NCBI RefSeq assembly: GCF_000332275.1 | Contig: NZ_CM001776.1 | Coordinates: 1,721,268 to 1,785,267 of the forward strand | Length of the DNA: 64,000 nucleotides | Reading direction: 5' to 3' | Source of the DNA: Synechococcus sp. PCC 7336 | GTDB lineage: Bacteria; Cyanobacteriota; Cyanobacteriia; Thermostichales; PCC-7336 | In this document: positions 8,295 through 17,553 of the stretch, piece by piece | Layout of the letters: every line of letters begins with the position of its first letter | Position numbering within the stretch: the stretch's first letter is position 1 | The notes under the pieces: model-generated | Database searches by the model: none | Told to the model about the DNA's origin: nothing | Seen by the model: only the letters and a program-made list of their open reading frames with translations | Position numbers and translations under genes: made by a program

Positions 8295-8555
8295 CTAGTC
8301 CAGGGGGTCGATGTTTTCGAGGGGGGTGTTTTGTCGGGCTAGTTGCCAGTTTTGTTTGAGTTCGGCTTGGTGGATTGTGGCCCATTCGATGACTAAGCCG
8401 AGAACTCTGGGTGATAGTTTCCCCTCTAGTATAGATAGGGTTTCTATGTTAATGAGTGCTTTTTGCTGGTTGTAACGGACGTGGAAGTGACTGGGGGGAT
8501 GGTCGTTGTAGTACATCGTGATGATGATGCCGAGGAAACGACTAATTTCGGGCAT
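8295..8555 (-). CDS. DUF4160-family small protein
   Basis: 86 residues matching DUF4160: MPEISRFLGIIITMYYNDHPPSHFHVRYNQQKALINIETLSILEGKLSPRVL, with the conserved Y..DH.PPHFH-type motif. Its ATG overlaps the hsdS stop (TAATG arrangement), so translation is coupled to hsdS. It is followed 3 bp later by DUF2442. Genes of this pair are widespread in cyanobacteria and often lie in defence or mobile neighbourhoods. Function is unknown; a toxin-antitoxin role is only a suggestion from pairing and size. Confidence 0.87.
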   Translation of the reverse strand: MPEISRFLGIIITMYYNDHPPSHFHVRYNQQKALINIETLSILEGKLSPRVLGLVIEWATIHQAELKQNWQLARQNTPLENIDPLD

Positions 8556-9853
8556 TATTGCACGACCTTTTGGAGTTGCTTTCCTGCACCTGAAAAGTTT
8601 ATCTCTCCAGAGAGTAACTTAGGTAGTAGGGTATAAATTAGCTCTGAAAGTATACGAATCTGATTATCATTTTTGGCAATCAGAATATCAATTGGCACTG
8701 CAATTTTTTCAAAATATTCCAATACTAATGAAGAAGGAGACAGAACAGAAAGCGTTTGCATCTCTTTCTTCGTTACTGAGTTATATATTGTTCCAGATCC
8801 GATTATATCTTCCTCTTGAAAACTATGCTTGAGGAAATAATTCAGGAATGATTGCTTATTATCTTTATGCCTTATGGCCGCTAGCCCTCGACCAATAACC
8901 ATTTTTCGATCTGCAACATTAATACGACCAACTGGGGCTCTTACTGAAAATAAGATGTCTCCTCTCTCTGCAATCCGATTTTCTACAGTACAGAAGACAT
9001 TATGCGTGGGAAAGCGAGAACCAAAATTTTTGACACCTTGATGAAAGGGCAGACCTTGACCTTCAGTGTTATAGAATTCTGACTTTGGTGACTGTCCCAT
9101 CGTCAGTTTTGCAAAGTCTATTAAGCATCCAGAATTCCATCCTAAAGGGATAATTCCAAATTCAGAGCTTGTAAGCTCATCAGGAAATAGTTTTGTGGCT
9201 GAGTTAAGGCTTTCTTGTATCTCGTTTGCCAAGAAATCTAACTTAGTAGTTGCCTTCCCACAAATCGCTGCCATCCCGGCCCGTTCGATGTCTTCTGCCG
9301 ACCCCCCAGCCTCCCGAGCCTTCTGCTTAGCCTTCACCGGCTCAAAATCCACAAACCACGACTTGAAGATTGCTTGGGCGATCGCCTCTAGCGTCTGATT
9401 CATCTGGCGATTGAGTTCGATCTTTTCGTCTAGAGTATTTAAAATATGAGCAATTAGTTTCTGTTCTTCATATCGTGGAATTTTCACCTTTGCCAAGTGA
9501 AGGTGATTACGATTGACACCAGGAACAGCCGCTTTGTCTGAATAGCTAAGATAGTCGATGGTTTCTAATAGATAGCTTATATATCGAGGATCGTTCCCTT
9601 TGAAGTCTTTAACATATAGAGTTGTATTGAGCGGCCAATAATCACCTTCTATCCAATAAACTTGTCCTAGCGTTCCATATCGGCCAGTTACAACTCCTGG
9701 GCCTGAAACTTTAGCCTCATTATGAGTATCTGAAATACCTGAAGATGAAACGATTGGTATTGTTCCATCCTTCCGATTCCTTCGTGGAAGGTCATACCCT
9801 CTTTTGAGCTCGACCACTTCACCGAGCGTTGTTTCCAGCCACTCAGATGACAT
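8555..9853 (-). CDS. hsdS: HsdS, type I RM specificity subunit
   Basis: DNA-recognition subunit of a type I restriction-modification complex, 432 residues. It has two target-recognition domains, each followed by a conserved helical spacer. The first starts at WLETTLGEVVELKRGYDLP and ends in PRYEEQKLIAHILNTLDEKIELNRQMNQTLE. The second begins near SEFGIIPLGWNSGCLIDFAKLTMGQSP and ends in a YTLLPKLLSGEI tail. Each domain reads half of a bipartite site. The frame is open throughout, in contrast to both partners. The half coding the second recognition domain (about 8570-9200) is clearly more AT-rich than its surroundings, typical of shuffled recognition domains. It overlaps the end of hsdM by 11 bp. 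Confidence 0.93.
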   Translation of the reverse strand: MSSEWLETTLGEVVELKRGYDLPRRNRKDGTIPIVSSSGISDTHNEAKVSGPGVVTGRYGTLGQVYWIEGDYWPLNTTLYVKDFKGNDPRYISYLLETIDYLSYSDKAAVPGVNRNHLHLAKVKIPRYEEQKLIAHILNTLDEKIELNRQMNQTLEAIAQAIFKSWFVDFEPVKAKQKAREAGGSAEDIERAGMAAICGKATTKLDFLANEIQESLNSATKLFPDELTSSEFGIIPLGWNSGCLIDFAKLTMGQSPKSEFYNTEGQGLPFHQGVKNFGSRFPTHNVFCTVENRIAERGDILFSVRAPVGRINVADRKMVIGRGLAAIRHKDNKQSFLNYFLKHSFQEEDIIGSGTIYNSVTKKEMQTLSVLSPSSLVLEYFEKIAVPIDILIAKNDNQIRILSELIYTLLPKLLSGEINFSGAGKQLQKVVQ

Positions 9854-11510
9854 AGCCTAAACCTTCTAAATTCTTCTTGATTTCTACTTCTAGCTCTTTA
9901 CTTTTTTCTAGTTGAACACTGAGTGTTTGAGTGAGATATTTCATTTTTTCTGCAAAGGGCTCTCCGTCATCTTCTTCAACAGCAGCCCCAACATACCTCC
10001 CTGGTGTCAACACAAAATCGCTCTCATCAATCTCATCCAACGTTGCAGACTTACAAAATCCTGCCTCGTCCTCATATCCATCCCCCGCTTCCACTTATGA
10101 AACGTCCCCGCTATCTTCTCAATATCCTCATCCGTAAAGTCCCGCAACACCCGGTCCTTCATATATCCACAATTGCGAGCATCGATAAACAATACGTCTC
10201 CAGACCGATCCCTAAGCTTACTTTCTCCGTGCGCTCTCGCCTTCTTATTCTTCGTCAAAAACCAAATACAAGCCGGAATCTGCGTATTCGTAAACAACTG
10301 CCCCGGCAGCGCCACCATACACTCCACCAAATCATTCACTAACAGCGCTCTCCGAATATCCCCCTCCCCCCGAGTATTCGAACTCATCGACCCATTCGCC
10401 AACAACAACGCCAACGACCCATTCGGAGCCAAGTGATACAGCATATGCTGCAACCAAGCAAAATTCGCATTCCTCTCTGGCGGCGTCCCATACCTCCAGC
10501 GCGGATCGTCCTCTAACTTCCCACTCCACCATTCCTTCATATTAAAAGGCGGATTCGCCATCACAAAATCCGCCCGCAAATCCGGATGCTGGTCGTTCGT
10601 AAAACTATTCGCAGGCTCCTGACCAAAATTAAAATCAATCCCCCGAATCGCCATATTCATCGCCGCCAACCGCCAAGTCGTCGGATTCGACTCCTGCCCG
10701 TACACCGAAATATTGCCAATCCGCCCCCCATGCCTCTCAATAAACCGCTCGCTCTGCACGAAGACCCCCCCCCGACCCCATTGCCGGATCGTAAACCCGC
10801 CCCCGATACGGCTCGATCGCCTCCACAATCAAAGACACAATCGACTTCGGCGTAAAATACTGCCCCCCCTTCTTCCCCTCCGCCAGCGCAAACTGCCCCA
10901 AAAAATACTCGTAAACATGCCCGAGAATATCCTTCGCCTTCAAACTCGCGTGCTCGAACGGAATCTCCGATATCAGGTCGATCGACCCAGTCAAACTTTC
11001 CGTCGGCAACTGAAGCTGCGTATACGTCTTATTCAAAACCCCCTTCAGCCGAGGATTATCCCGCTCCACCTCTCCCAGAGCATCATCAATCAGCCTGCCA
11101 ATCGACTTGAACTCGTAAACATATTTCTTGCCATTCTTCACCTCGATCTCGGTCCCTGGCGCAAGCTTGGCATTCTCCCTCAACATCGACCATCGGGCCA
11201 GCGCAGGCACCCAAAACACATTCTTCTCTAGGTAGTAATCCCGCTCCTCCAGTTCCTCCCGAACAATCGCCTCATACTCGTCATCCCCATAATCCGCCGG
11301 ATCGAGAAAGTAATCGTTGTCGCGATCGCGCAACTGCGCCTCAATTTCCCGCTGCCGCTGTGTGAATGCATCCGACACATACTTCAAGAAAATCAACCCC
11401 AACACCGCGTGCTTGTACTGAGCCGCATCCAAATTCGACCTCAGCCGATCTGCCGCTGTCCACAGCCTCTTATCCAGCCCATCCAAAAACTTCTGCTCGG
11501 CATTCGACAT
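9843..11510 (-). pseudogene. hsdM: hsdM, type I modification methylase, two frameshifts
   Basis: N6-adenine methyltransferase subunit, split in three frames. The N-terminal part has the HsdM helical domain and the SAM motif DPAMGSGG. The frame breaks at a run of nine C (10765-10773; nine G on the coding strand), where eight would keep the frame into VFVQSERFIERHGG. The middle part holds the catalytic ANPPFN motif (NPPF of adenine methylases). A second break lies at the five-C run 10082-10086, before DGYEDEAGFCKSATLDEI, and restores the first frame. Both breaks lie in homopolymers, so sequencing error or slippage-type phase variation must be considered. Start ATG 11510 is chosen over the upstream TTG. 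Confidence 0.85.
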
Positions 11511-11782
11511 CAGCAACAATTCCTACCTAACTGCCAGCCTCCCAGCGGGTAGAGCCGCATCCGTTGCATAGTAGCCGCTAAACACTCCCCTGTCCCACCA
11601 CCACAGCGATCGCGAGATATGTTAAGCCAGGCCAATCTCTCCACTCGGGCTGGAAACCGATCGCTGGCTTGAGACTTTCCCACTGCGATCGCCTGCAAAA
11701 TTGTGTACGAGCCTAAAAGGCGAGTGGTTGATATCTTGAATTCAACCGAGTTGCCAATCTACTCAGTATTTGGGGGAAGACC

Positions 11783-12586
11783 ATGCCCGAGCAATTGCAG
11801 GGACAAGTGGCCATCATCACCGGATCGAGCTCTGGAATTGGGGCCGCGATCGCCCAATGCATGGCAGCAGCAGGGGCCAAAGTCGTGGTGAACTATGTCC
11901 GCAGCTCGAAAGGGGCAGAGGAAGTGGTGGGCGAGATTGAAGCGGCGGGGGGAAAGGCGATCGCCGTTCAGTGCGATGTCAGCCAAGAAGACCAGGTCTT
12001 GAATCTATTTGCCCAGACCTACGCAGCGTTTGGGACCGTGGACATCCTCGTCAACAATGCCGGACTGCAGCGGGATGCCAAGTTTGTGGACATGACGCTG
12101 GATGACTGGAACTGGGTGATTAACGTCAATCTCACCGGTCAGTTTTTGTGCTCCCGCGAAGCCGCCAAGGAATTTATCAAGCGGGGGGTGGTGTCGGAGT
12201 GTTCCTGTGCGGCTGGCAAGATTATCTGCATTAGCTCCGTCCACGAGGTCATACCTTGGGGGGGGCACTGCAACTATGCGGCGTCGAAGGGGGGCGTACG
12301 GCTGTTGATGCAGAGTATGGCACAGGAGTTGGCCCCCCATAAAATTCGGGTGAACAGCATTGCACCGGGGGCGATTAAGACCCCCATTAACCGTTCGGCA
12401 TGGGAGACCCCGGAGGCGTTCAATGACCTACTCAGCTTAATTCCCTACAATCGCATTGGGGTGCCGGAAGATATTGGCAAAGCGGCGGTGTGGCTGGCTT
12501 CGGACGACTCCGATTACGTTCACGGGGAAGTTCTGTTTGTGGATGGGGGCATGACCCTCTATCCCGGATTTGCAACGGGAGGCTAA
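11783..12586 (+). CDS. SDR oxidoreductase, glucose 1-dehydrogenase-like
   Basis: Classical short-chain dehydrogenase of 267 residues. The cofactor motif TGSSSGIG lies near residue 15, the NNAG motif at about 90, and the active-site Tyr/Lys pair is in NYAASKGG, preceded by the catalytic Ser in ISSVHE. The C-terminus [18 protein letters not shown] is typical of the glucose 1-dehydrogenase subgroup that oxidises D-glucose to gluconolactone with NAD(P)+. Its stop codon overlaps the start of the following glucosidase gene, so the two are co-expressed, which fits glucose release followed by oxidation. Substrate specificity is inferred from the subgroup and the neighbour. Confidence 0.82.
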   Translation: MPEQLQGQVAIITGSSSGIGAAIAQCMAAAGAKVVVNYVRSSKGAEEVVGEIEAAGGKAIAVQCDVSQEDQVLNLFAQTYAAFGTVDILVNNAGLQRDAKFVDMTLDDWNWVINVNLTGQFLCSREAAKEFIKRGVVSECSCAAGKIICISSVHEVIPWGGHCNYAASKGGVRLLMQSMAQELAPHKIRVNSIAPGAIKTPINRSAWETPEAFNDLLSLIPYNRIGVPEDIGKAAVWLASDDSDYVHGEVLFVDGGMTLYPGFATGG

Positions 12587-15291
12587 TGAATATGAACGCT
12601 GAAACTCAACGTCTCGAAGAAACCCGTCAAGGCACCACCGCTTGGAAGCGCTGGGGACCGTACCTGAGCGAGCGACAGTGGGGCACTGTACGCGAAGACT
12701 ACAGCGAAGGGGGCAGCGCCTGGGATTATTTCGGCCACGACCAAGCGCGATCGCGGGCCTACCGGTGGGGAGAAGACGGCATTTTGGGCATTTGCGACGA
12801 TCGCCAACTGACCTGTTTTGCCCTCGCCCTCTGGAACGGCAACGACGACATTCTCAAAGAGCGCATGTTTGGTCTCACGGGCAACCAAGGCAACCACGGG
12901 GAGGACGTCAAAGAATATTTTTTCTATTTGGACAGCACTCCCACCCATTCCTACATGAAAGGGCTGTACAAATACCCCCAGGCAAAATTCCCCTACAGCG
13001 AGCTAGAGCAGGAAAATGCACGGCGACTGAGTCAGCCCGACCGAGGGGGCTTTGAATACGAGTTGCTGGATACGGGCGTGTTTGAAGGCGATCGCTATTT
13101 CGACGTGTTTGTGGAGTATGTCAAAGCCGATGCAGACGACATTCTGATTCGGATTACTGCGGCCAATCGCGGTCCAGAGGCTCACCCCTTAAACCTGTTA
13201 CCCACCTTCTGGTTCCGCAACACTTGGTCGTGGGATAAAGACGAGCCCAAGCCCTCCCTGAAGCTGTTGCGATCGCAGGACAATTTCAGCGCTATCGAAG
13301 CGAACCATCCCGAGGTGGGGCAACGCTGGCTCTATTGCAAAGGGACTGCCGATCTCCTCTTTACGGAAAACGAAACCCACAACGAGCGGCTCTTCAATGC
13401 CCCCAATGCCTCTCCCTACGTGAAAGACGCCTTCCATCGCTATCTCGTTCGAGGGGAAAAATCCGCTGTCAACCCCGATCGCCGAGGCAGCAAATTTGCC
13501 GCCAATTACAGCCTCTCGATTCCCGCTGGAGCCACTGAGGTTATAGAGTTGCGGCTGTGCGATCGCCCGGATTTGCCGGAGCCCTTCGGCCCCGAGTTCG
13601 ATCGCCTCTGGCAAGCGCGAGTGCAAGAGGCAGACGAGTTTTATCGCGACATTGCCCCCTATCCCATGAGTGACGACGCTCGCAACGTGCAGCGGCAAGC
13701 CTTCGCGGGCATGATGTGGACGAAACAGTATTATCTCTATTCGGTGCAGGACTGGCTGAAGGGCGATCCCGATACTCCCTCTCCGCCGGACAGCCACAAA
13801 CAGGGCCGCAATCGCCACTGGGTTCACCTAGAAGCCCAAGAAATTCTCTCGATGCCCGATAAGTGGGAATATCCCTGGTTTGCCGCTTGGGACTTAGCCT
13901 TTCACGCTCTACCCATCGCTGTCATCGATGCCGAATTTGCCAAGCATCAACTGGATTTAATGACCCGCGAATGGTACATGCACCCCAACGGACAACTGCC
14001 CGCTTACGAATGGGCCTTTGGAGATGTCAATCCTCCCGTGCATGCTTGGGCGACGATGCGGGTTTATCAAATTGAACGGAAGATGCGGCGGCAGATTGAC
14101 CCAGACTTTAAGGGCGATCGCCAATTTCTCGAACGGGTCTTTCAAAAGCTGCTGCTCAACTTCACCTGGTGGGTCAACCGCAAAGACTTAGAAGGTAACA
14201 ATGTGTTTGAAGGGGGCTTTTTGGGGCTGGACAACATTGGCGTGTTCGATCGCAGCTCAGAACTCCCCACTGGCGGCCATATCGAGCAGGCGGACGGCAC
14301 CAGTTGGATGGGGATGTACTGCCTCAACATGCTGACCATTGCCCTAGAACTGGCCCAGGACAATCCTGTCTACGAAGATATGGCCACTAAATTCTTCGAG
14401 CACTTTATTTACATCGCCGATGCCATGAACCACATTGGTGGCGACGGCAAGGCACTGTGGGACCCAGACGACCAATTCTACTACGACGTGCTGAATATGC
14501 CCAACGGCGATCGCGTCAAGCTGCGGGTGCGATCGATGGTGGGGCTCACCCCACTTTTCGCCATTACCACCCTCGATCCAGATCTGCTCGCCAGCGTGCC
14601 TGGATTTACAGAGCGTCTCAACTGGTTTGAGGAAAATCGCCCGGAATTGCGACGCAATGTTGTCTGTACGCTCGAAGGGTCCTGTCGGGGATCTACCCGT
14701 CTACTGGCAATGGTCTGGCAAGATCGGCTGCGCCACATTCTAGAAAAGCTCTTGGATGAAGCGGAGTTCTTTGGCCCCTATGGCATCCGCGCCCTCTCCC
14801 GCTGCCACCTTGACAATCCCTACAGTTTCTACGTCAACGACACCGAATACCGCGTCGATTACGAGCCCGCCGAATCCAGTACTGGCTTATTTGGAGGCAA
14901 TTCCAACTGGCGCGGTCCGGTGTGGATGCCTGTCAACTACCTGCTGATCGAGTCCTTGCAGAAATTCCACTATTACTTTGGGGATGAGTTCACAGTGGAA
15001 TGTCCGACGGGGTCTGGCAGACAGGCCAATTTATGGGAGGTGGCTACGGAAATTTCCAAGCGGCTCAACCGGATTTTCCTACAGGACGAGACTGGCAAGC
15101 GTCCCGTTTACGGCGGTCTCGAAAAATTCCAAACCGATCCCCACTGGCAACATTACATCCTCTTCCACGAATATTTCCACGGCGATAACGGCGCAGGTGT
15201 GGGGGCCAGTCACCAAACTGGTTGGACGGGCCTGGTGGCCAAGCTGATTCAACAGGTGAGTGAATATTGCGAGGGCAAGCCGCGAGGTTAA
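12586..15291 (+). CDS. GH63/MGH1-like glucosidase
   Basis: Large glycoside hydrolase of about 901 residues (or 899 if ATG 12592 is used). The start at 12586 overlaps the SDR stop (TAATG), so translation is coupled. It shows the mannosylglycerate-hydrolase/GH63 pattern: [18 protein letters not shown] near the N-terminus, [11 protein letters not shown], an (alpha/alpha)6-type body with [31 protein letters not shown], then [19 protein letters not shown] and a C-terminal [22 protein letters not shown]63 enzymes hydrolyse alpha-glucosidic bonds with inversion. No signal peptide is seen, so it is presumably cytosolic. With the SDR it could act on compatible-solute or storage-glucan products (inference). 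Confidence 0.85.
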   Translation: MNMNAETQRLEETRQGTTAWKRWGPYLSERQWGTVREDYSEGGSAWDYFGHDQARSRAYRWGEDGILGICDDRQLTCFALALWNGNDDILKERMFGLTGNQGNHGEDVKEYFFYLDSTPTHSYMKGLYKYPQAKFPYSELEQENARRLSQPDRGGFEYELLDTGVFEGDRYFDVFVEYVKADADDILIRITAANRGPEAHPLNLLPTFWFRNTWSWDKDEPKPSLKLLRSQDNFSAIEANHPEVGQRWLYCKGTADLLFTENETHNERLFNAPNASPYVKDAFHRYLVRGEKSAVNPDRRGSKFAANYSLSIPAGATEVIELRLCDRPDLPEPFGPEFDRLWQARVQEADEFYRDIAPYPMSDDARNVQRQAFAGMMWTKQYYLYSVQDWLKGDPDTPSPPDSHKQGRNRHWVHLEAQEILSMPDKWEYPWFAAWDLAFHALPIAVIDAEFAKHQLDLMTREWYMHPNGQLPAYEWAFGDVNPPVHAWATMRVYQIERKMRRQIDPDFKGDRQFLERVFQKLLLNFTWWVNRKDLEGNNVFEGGFLGLDNIGVFDRSSELPTGGHIEQADGTSWMGMYCLNMLTIALELAQDNPVYEDMATKFFEHFIYIADAMNHIGGDGKALWDPDDQFYYDVLNMPNGDRVKLRVRSMVGLTPLFAITTLDPDLLASVPGFTERLNWFEENRPELRRNVVCTLEGSCRGSTRLLAMVWQDRLRHILEKLLDEAEFFGPYGIRALSRCHLDNPYSFYVNDTEYRVDYEPAESSTGLFGGNSNWRGPVWMPVNYLLIESLQKFHYYFGDEFTVECPTGSGRQANLWEVATEISKRLNRIFLQDETGKRPVYGGLEKFQTDPHWQHYILFHEYFHGDNGAGVGASHQTGWTGLVAKLIQQVSEYCEGKPRG

Positions 15292-15445
15292 ACCATCTGC
15301 CCATCTATGCGTATAGAGACCCACGATCGACGCATCACCGCCCCCCGAGCCGGCAAAATGACTAGGGGTCGAGCCGTCGGATCGTCCAGTTGCCAGCGGT
15401 GTTCTGTGCGCAGGGTTTGAAGGCGGCAAGGGGGCAGATGCATCA

Positions 15446-16843
15446 CTAGAGGCTGCCGACGTGCAGGGTCTTTACCCATCTGAGACGCTTGGCTCGCACG
15501 CACATGCGAGCCGTTGTCAGCACCATCACTGGCACCCAGTGGAGCATGTAGATCGTCCCCACTGCGGTTGTGCGGATTAATTTCCAACCGCGCAGGCGAT
15601 GCGATCGCCGCAAACCCTGAAACATGGCGATCGTACTCATGGATATCGCCACCGAACTCAGGGGCCACAGCACCACATTGTGACGGTGGACAATCGCCAT
15701 CGCCAGATCGGGAATCGCAGCCATCGGCAATAAATATTGAATCGTGAAAAAGAGGGCCAGATCGAGGGTTTTGGCCGTCCCGAGATCGTTATTGAAAATT
15801 CCGGGCCAGTAATCGAGATAGCGCTGGTAGCCCCCCTCCGCCCAACGGTTCCGTTGCGGCCATAGGTTCTTCCAACGGGTCACCCCTTCCTCTTGCACCG
15901 CAGGGTCTGCCAAAAAGGCTACATCGCCTCCCGCGAGATGAAAGCGTATGGTCAGGTCTAAGTCGTCGGTGATGGTATCTTCGTTCCAGCCGCCTGCCCG
16001 TTCGAGGGCAGCGCGACTGACGAGCTGGCCGTTACCGCGCAATTCGCCAATGCCTCCAATCGCCCGTCGCTGCTGCTGGAAGTAGCTGTCGAGGGCCATC
16101 TCGGCCATTTGATTGCGGGTCCAAAAATTGCGATCGCTATTGGCGATCGCCTTGCGCAACTGCAGGGCTACCACCGAGGGCTTCTGCTGAAAAATCGCCA
16201 GCGATCGCCGCAGTAAATCTTCGGGCACCAATGCATCTGCATCGAATACCCCAATAATGTCGCCAAAGGTGCGGGGCAATACCTCGTTGAGGGCCGCAGA
16301 CTTGCCGCCCGTGGCTCCAGGCGATCGTTGGTGGACGTGTAACTGGGGCAGGTGCTCTTGCCACAGCGCGAGCTGAGCGGCAGTATCATCCGTGCTGGCA
16401 TCGTCAATGGCCCAAATTTCAAGGCGATCGGCAGGATAGTCTAGGTTGCTGAGGCTCTCCATCAGCGCCGGAATCACGCTCCCTTCATTCTTGGCAGGAA
16501 TTAGGATCGAGACGCGAGGGAAAGGTTGCGAGTCGGAATTCCCTAACGCCACGGTCAAGGGGGAGCCGGGATTTCCATCGAAATTTATCCCTTCACCGCA
16601 GGCCACCTCCGCTCCCAGCACGGGGGGAGGAGAGAAGGGCGAGACGCAGACCAGGCGACCGGCATACATGACCATCCCCGCAGCCAGCCCCGTCACCGCC
16701 CAGCGGGTGACGGGAACAACGTGCAGGACAACCACGGTCAGCCAGACAAAGACCATCACCAGACTGGCTTTGACGCGACGCCGTTGCGGCAGAATTCGAG
16801 GCGGACTATCAGCTTGTTCCAACGTGAAAGGGGCAGGACCCAT
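15446..16843 (-). CDS. Family 2 glycosyltransferase, membrane, cellulose-synthase-like
   Basis: Processive-type GT2, about 465 residues from ATG 16843; an 11-residue longer open frame is less likely. Two N-terminal membrane segments (VFVWLTVVVLHVVPV, WAVTGLAAGMVMYAG) precede the catalytic domain: VSILIPAKNEG, AIDDASTDDT, the metal-binding FDADALVPED, the acceptor motif TITDDLDL and the QRNRW motif (Q..RW) of synthase-like enzymes. Three or four C-terminal membrane spans follow. It probably polymerises or exports a surface polysaccharide; the sugar is not predictable. It is transcribed alone. The 155 bp up to the glucosidase stop contain nothing clear. Confidence 0.85.
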   Translation of the reverse strand: MGPAPFTLEQADSPPRILPQRRRVKASLVMVFVWLTVVVLHVVPVTRWAVTGLAAGMVMYAGRLVCVSPFSPPPVLGAEVACGEGINFDGNPGSPLTVALGNSDSQPFPRVSILIPAKNEGSVIPALMESLSNLDYPADRLEIWAIDDASTDDTAAQLALWQEHLPQLHVHQRSPGATGGKSAALNEVLPRTFGDIIGVFDADALVPEDLLRRSLAIFQQKPSVVALQLRKAIANSDRNFWTRNQMAEMALDSYFQQQRRAIGGIGELRGNGQLVSRAALERAGGWNEDTITDDLDLTIRFHLAGGDVAFLADPAVQEEGVTRWKNLWPQRNRWAEGGYQRYLDYWPGIFNNDLGTAKTLDLALFFTIQYLLPMAAIPDLAMAIVHRHNVVLWPLSSVAISMSTIAMFQGLRRSHRLRGWKLIRTTAVGTIYMLHWVPVMVLTTARMCVRAKRLRWVKTLHVGSL

Positions 16844-16987
16844 AGAGCAGACATTAACGCAACAACGAATGTGCAACTGGATTTTATCTACAGGCTACAC
16901 CCAGCACGAGCACTAGCCCCATGCTAACTAGCGCTGCGTGATTCCATTCCGCCACACTAGAGATTGCTGTAGGTCCATCGGGCAGGA

Positions 16988-17449
16988 CTAGCCCAGGTTG
17001 CCCCGGATTTCCTTAATGACTTCGTCTTCTAGAACCACTTCAACCCGCAGTTTCTCCCCTAGGTTGTCGCCGGGGCTGACGCGACAGTAGCTTTCTAGAT
17101 TGGTTTGTAACGTGACTTCCTGATTGAGTTCCATCCCGGAAATTTGGTTGAGCTGCTGCAGCAAAGCGTTCTTTTGATTGAGAATCTTTGCCTTTTGGGT
17201 GTTGACCTGAGACTTAATCGACTCGATTTGCTGAGTCGCTTCCGGTCCGGCAGGCTGAATGGTTTTCTTCTCAATTTCGGCGATCGCGCGCTTGCCTTGA
17301 AACTCCAGTTGCTGCATTTGGTTGTCGAGGGCTTGTACTTGCTGCTGTACTTGCTCTTGAGTCTTTACTTTAAACGCTTCCGTCACAATGGATTTGACGA
17401 TGACAGCGCGTTTGAGTAGCAGAGAGGGGGTTGCAGTAATGTCGTCCAT
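16988..17449 (-). CDS. YlqD-family protein
   Basis: 153 residues. The pattern MDDITATPSLLLKRAVIVKSIVTEAFK, a long glutamine-rich coiled coil (about residues 30-105: VQQQVQALDNQMQQLEFQGKR and KAKILNQKNALLQQLNQI), then a beta-type tail LRVEVVLEDEVIKEIRGN is that of the YlqD family, found in firmicutes and cyanobacteria and of unknown function. It is cytosolic and has no membrane segment. It lies between a GT2 and an acyl-ACP synthetase gene on the same strand, with gaps over 100 bp on each side, so it is probably transcribed separately. Confidence 0.8.
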   Translation of the reverse strand: MDDITATPSLLLKRAVIVKSIVTEAFKVKTQEQVQQQVQALDNQMQQLEFQGKRAIAEIEKKTIQPAGPEATQQIESIKSQVNTQKAKILNQKNALLQQLNQISGMELNQEVTLQTNLESYCRVSPGDNLGEKLRVEVVLEDEVIKEIRGNLG

Positions 17450-17553
17450 AAGTTCAGAAAAAGTGTCCGAGACTATAAATCAATGCTTGAGCGAGAAGCC
17501 TTTATCAGACTACCCTACTACCCCCTGTTTCCTCATGGAGTATCGCTCGCCTA

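Noticed and set aside
8571-9200. AT-rich half of hsdS as a separate inserted element
   Set aside because: The frame is continuous and the segment encodes the second target-recognition domain; composition shifts there are normal for this gene.
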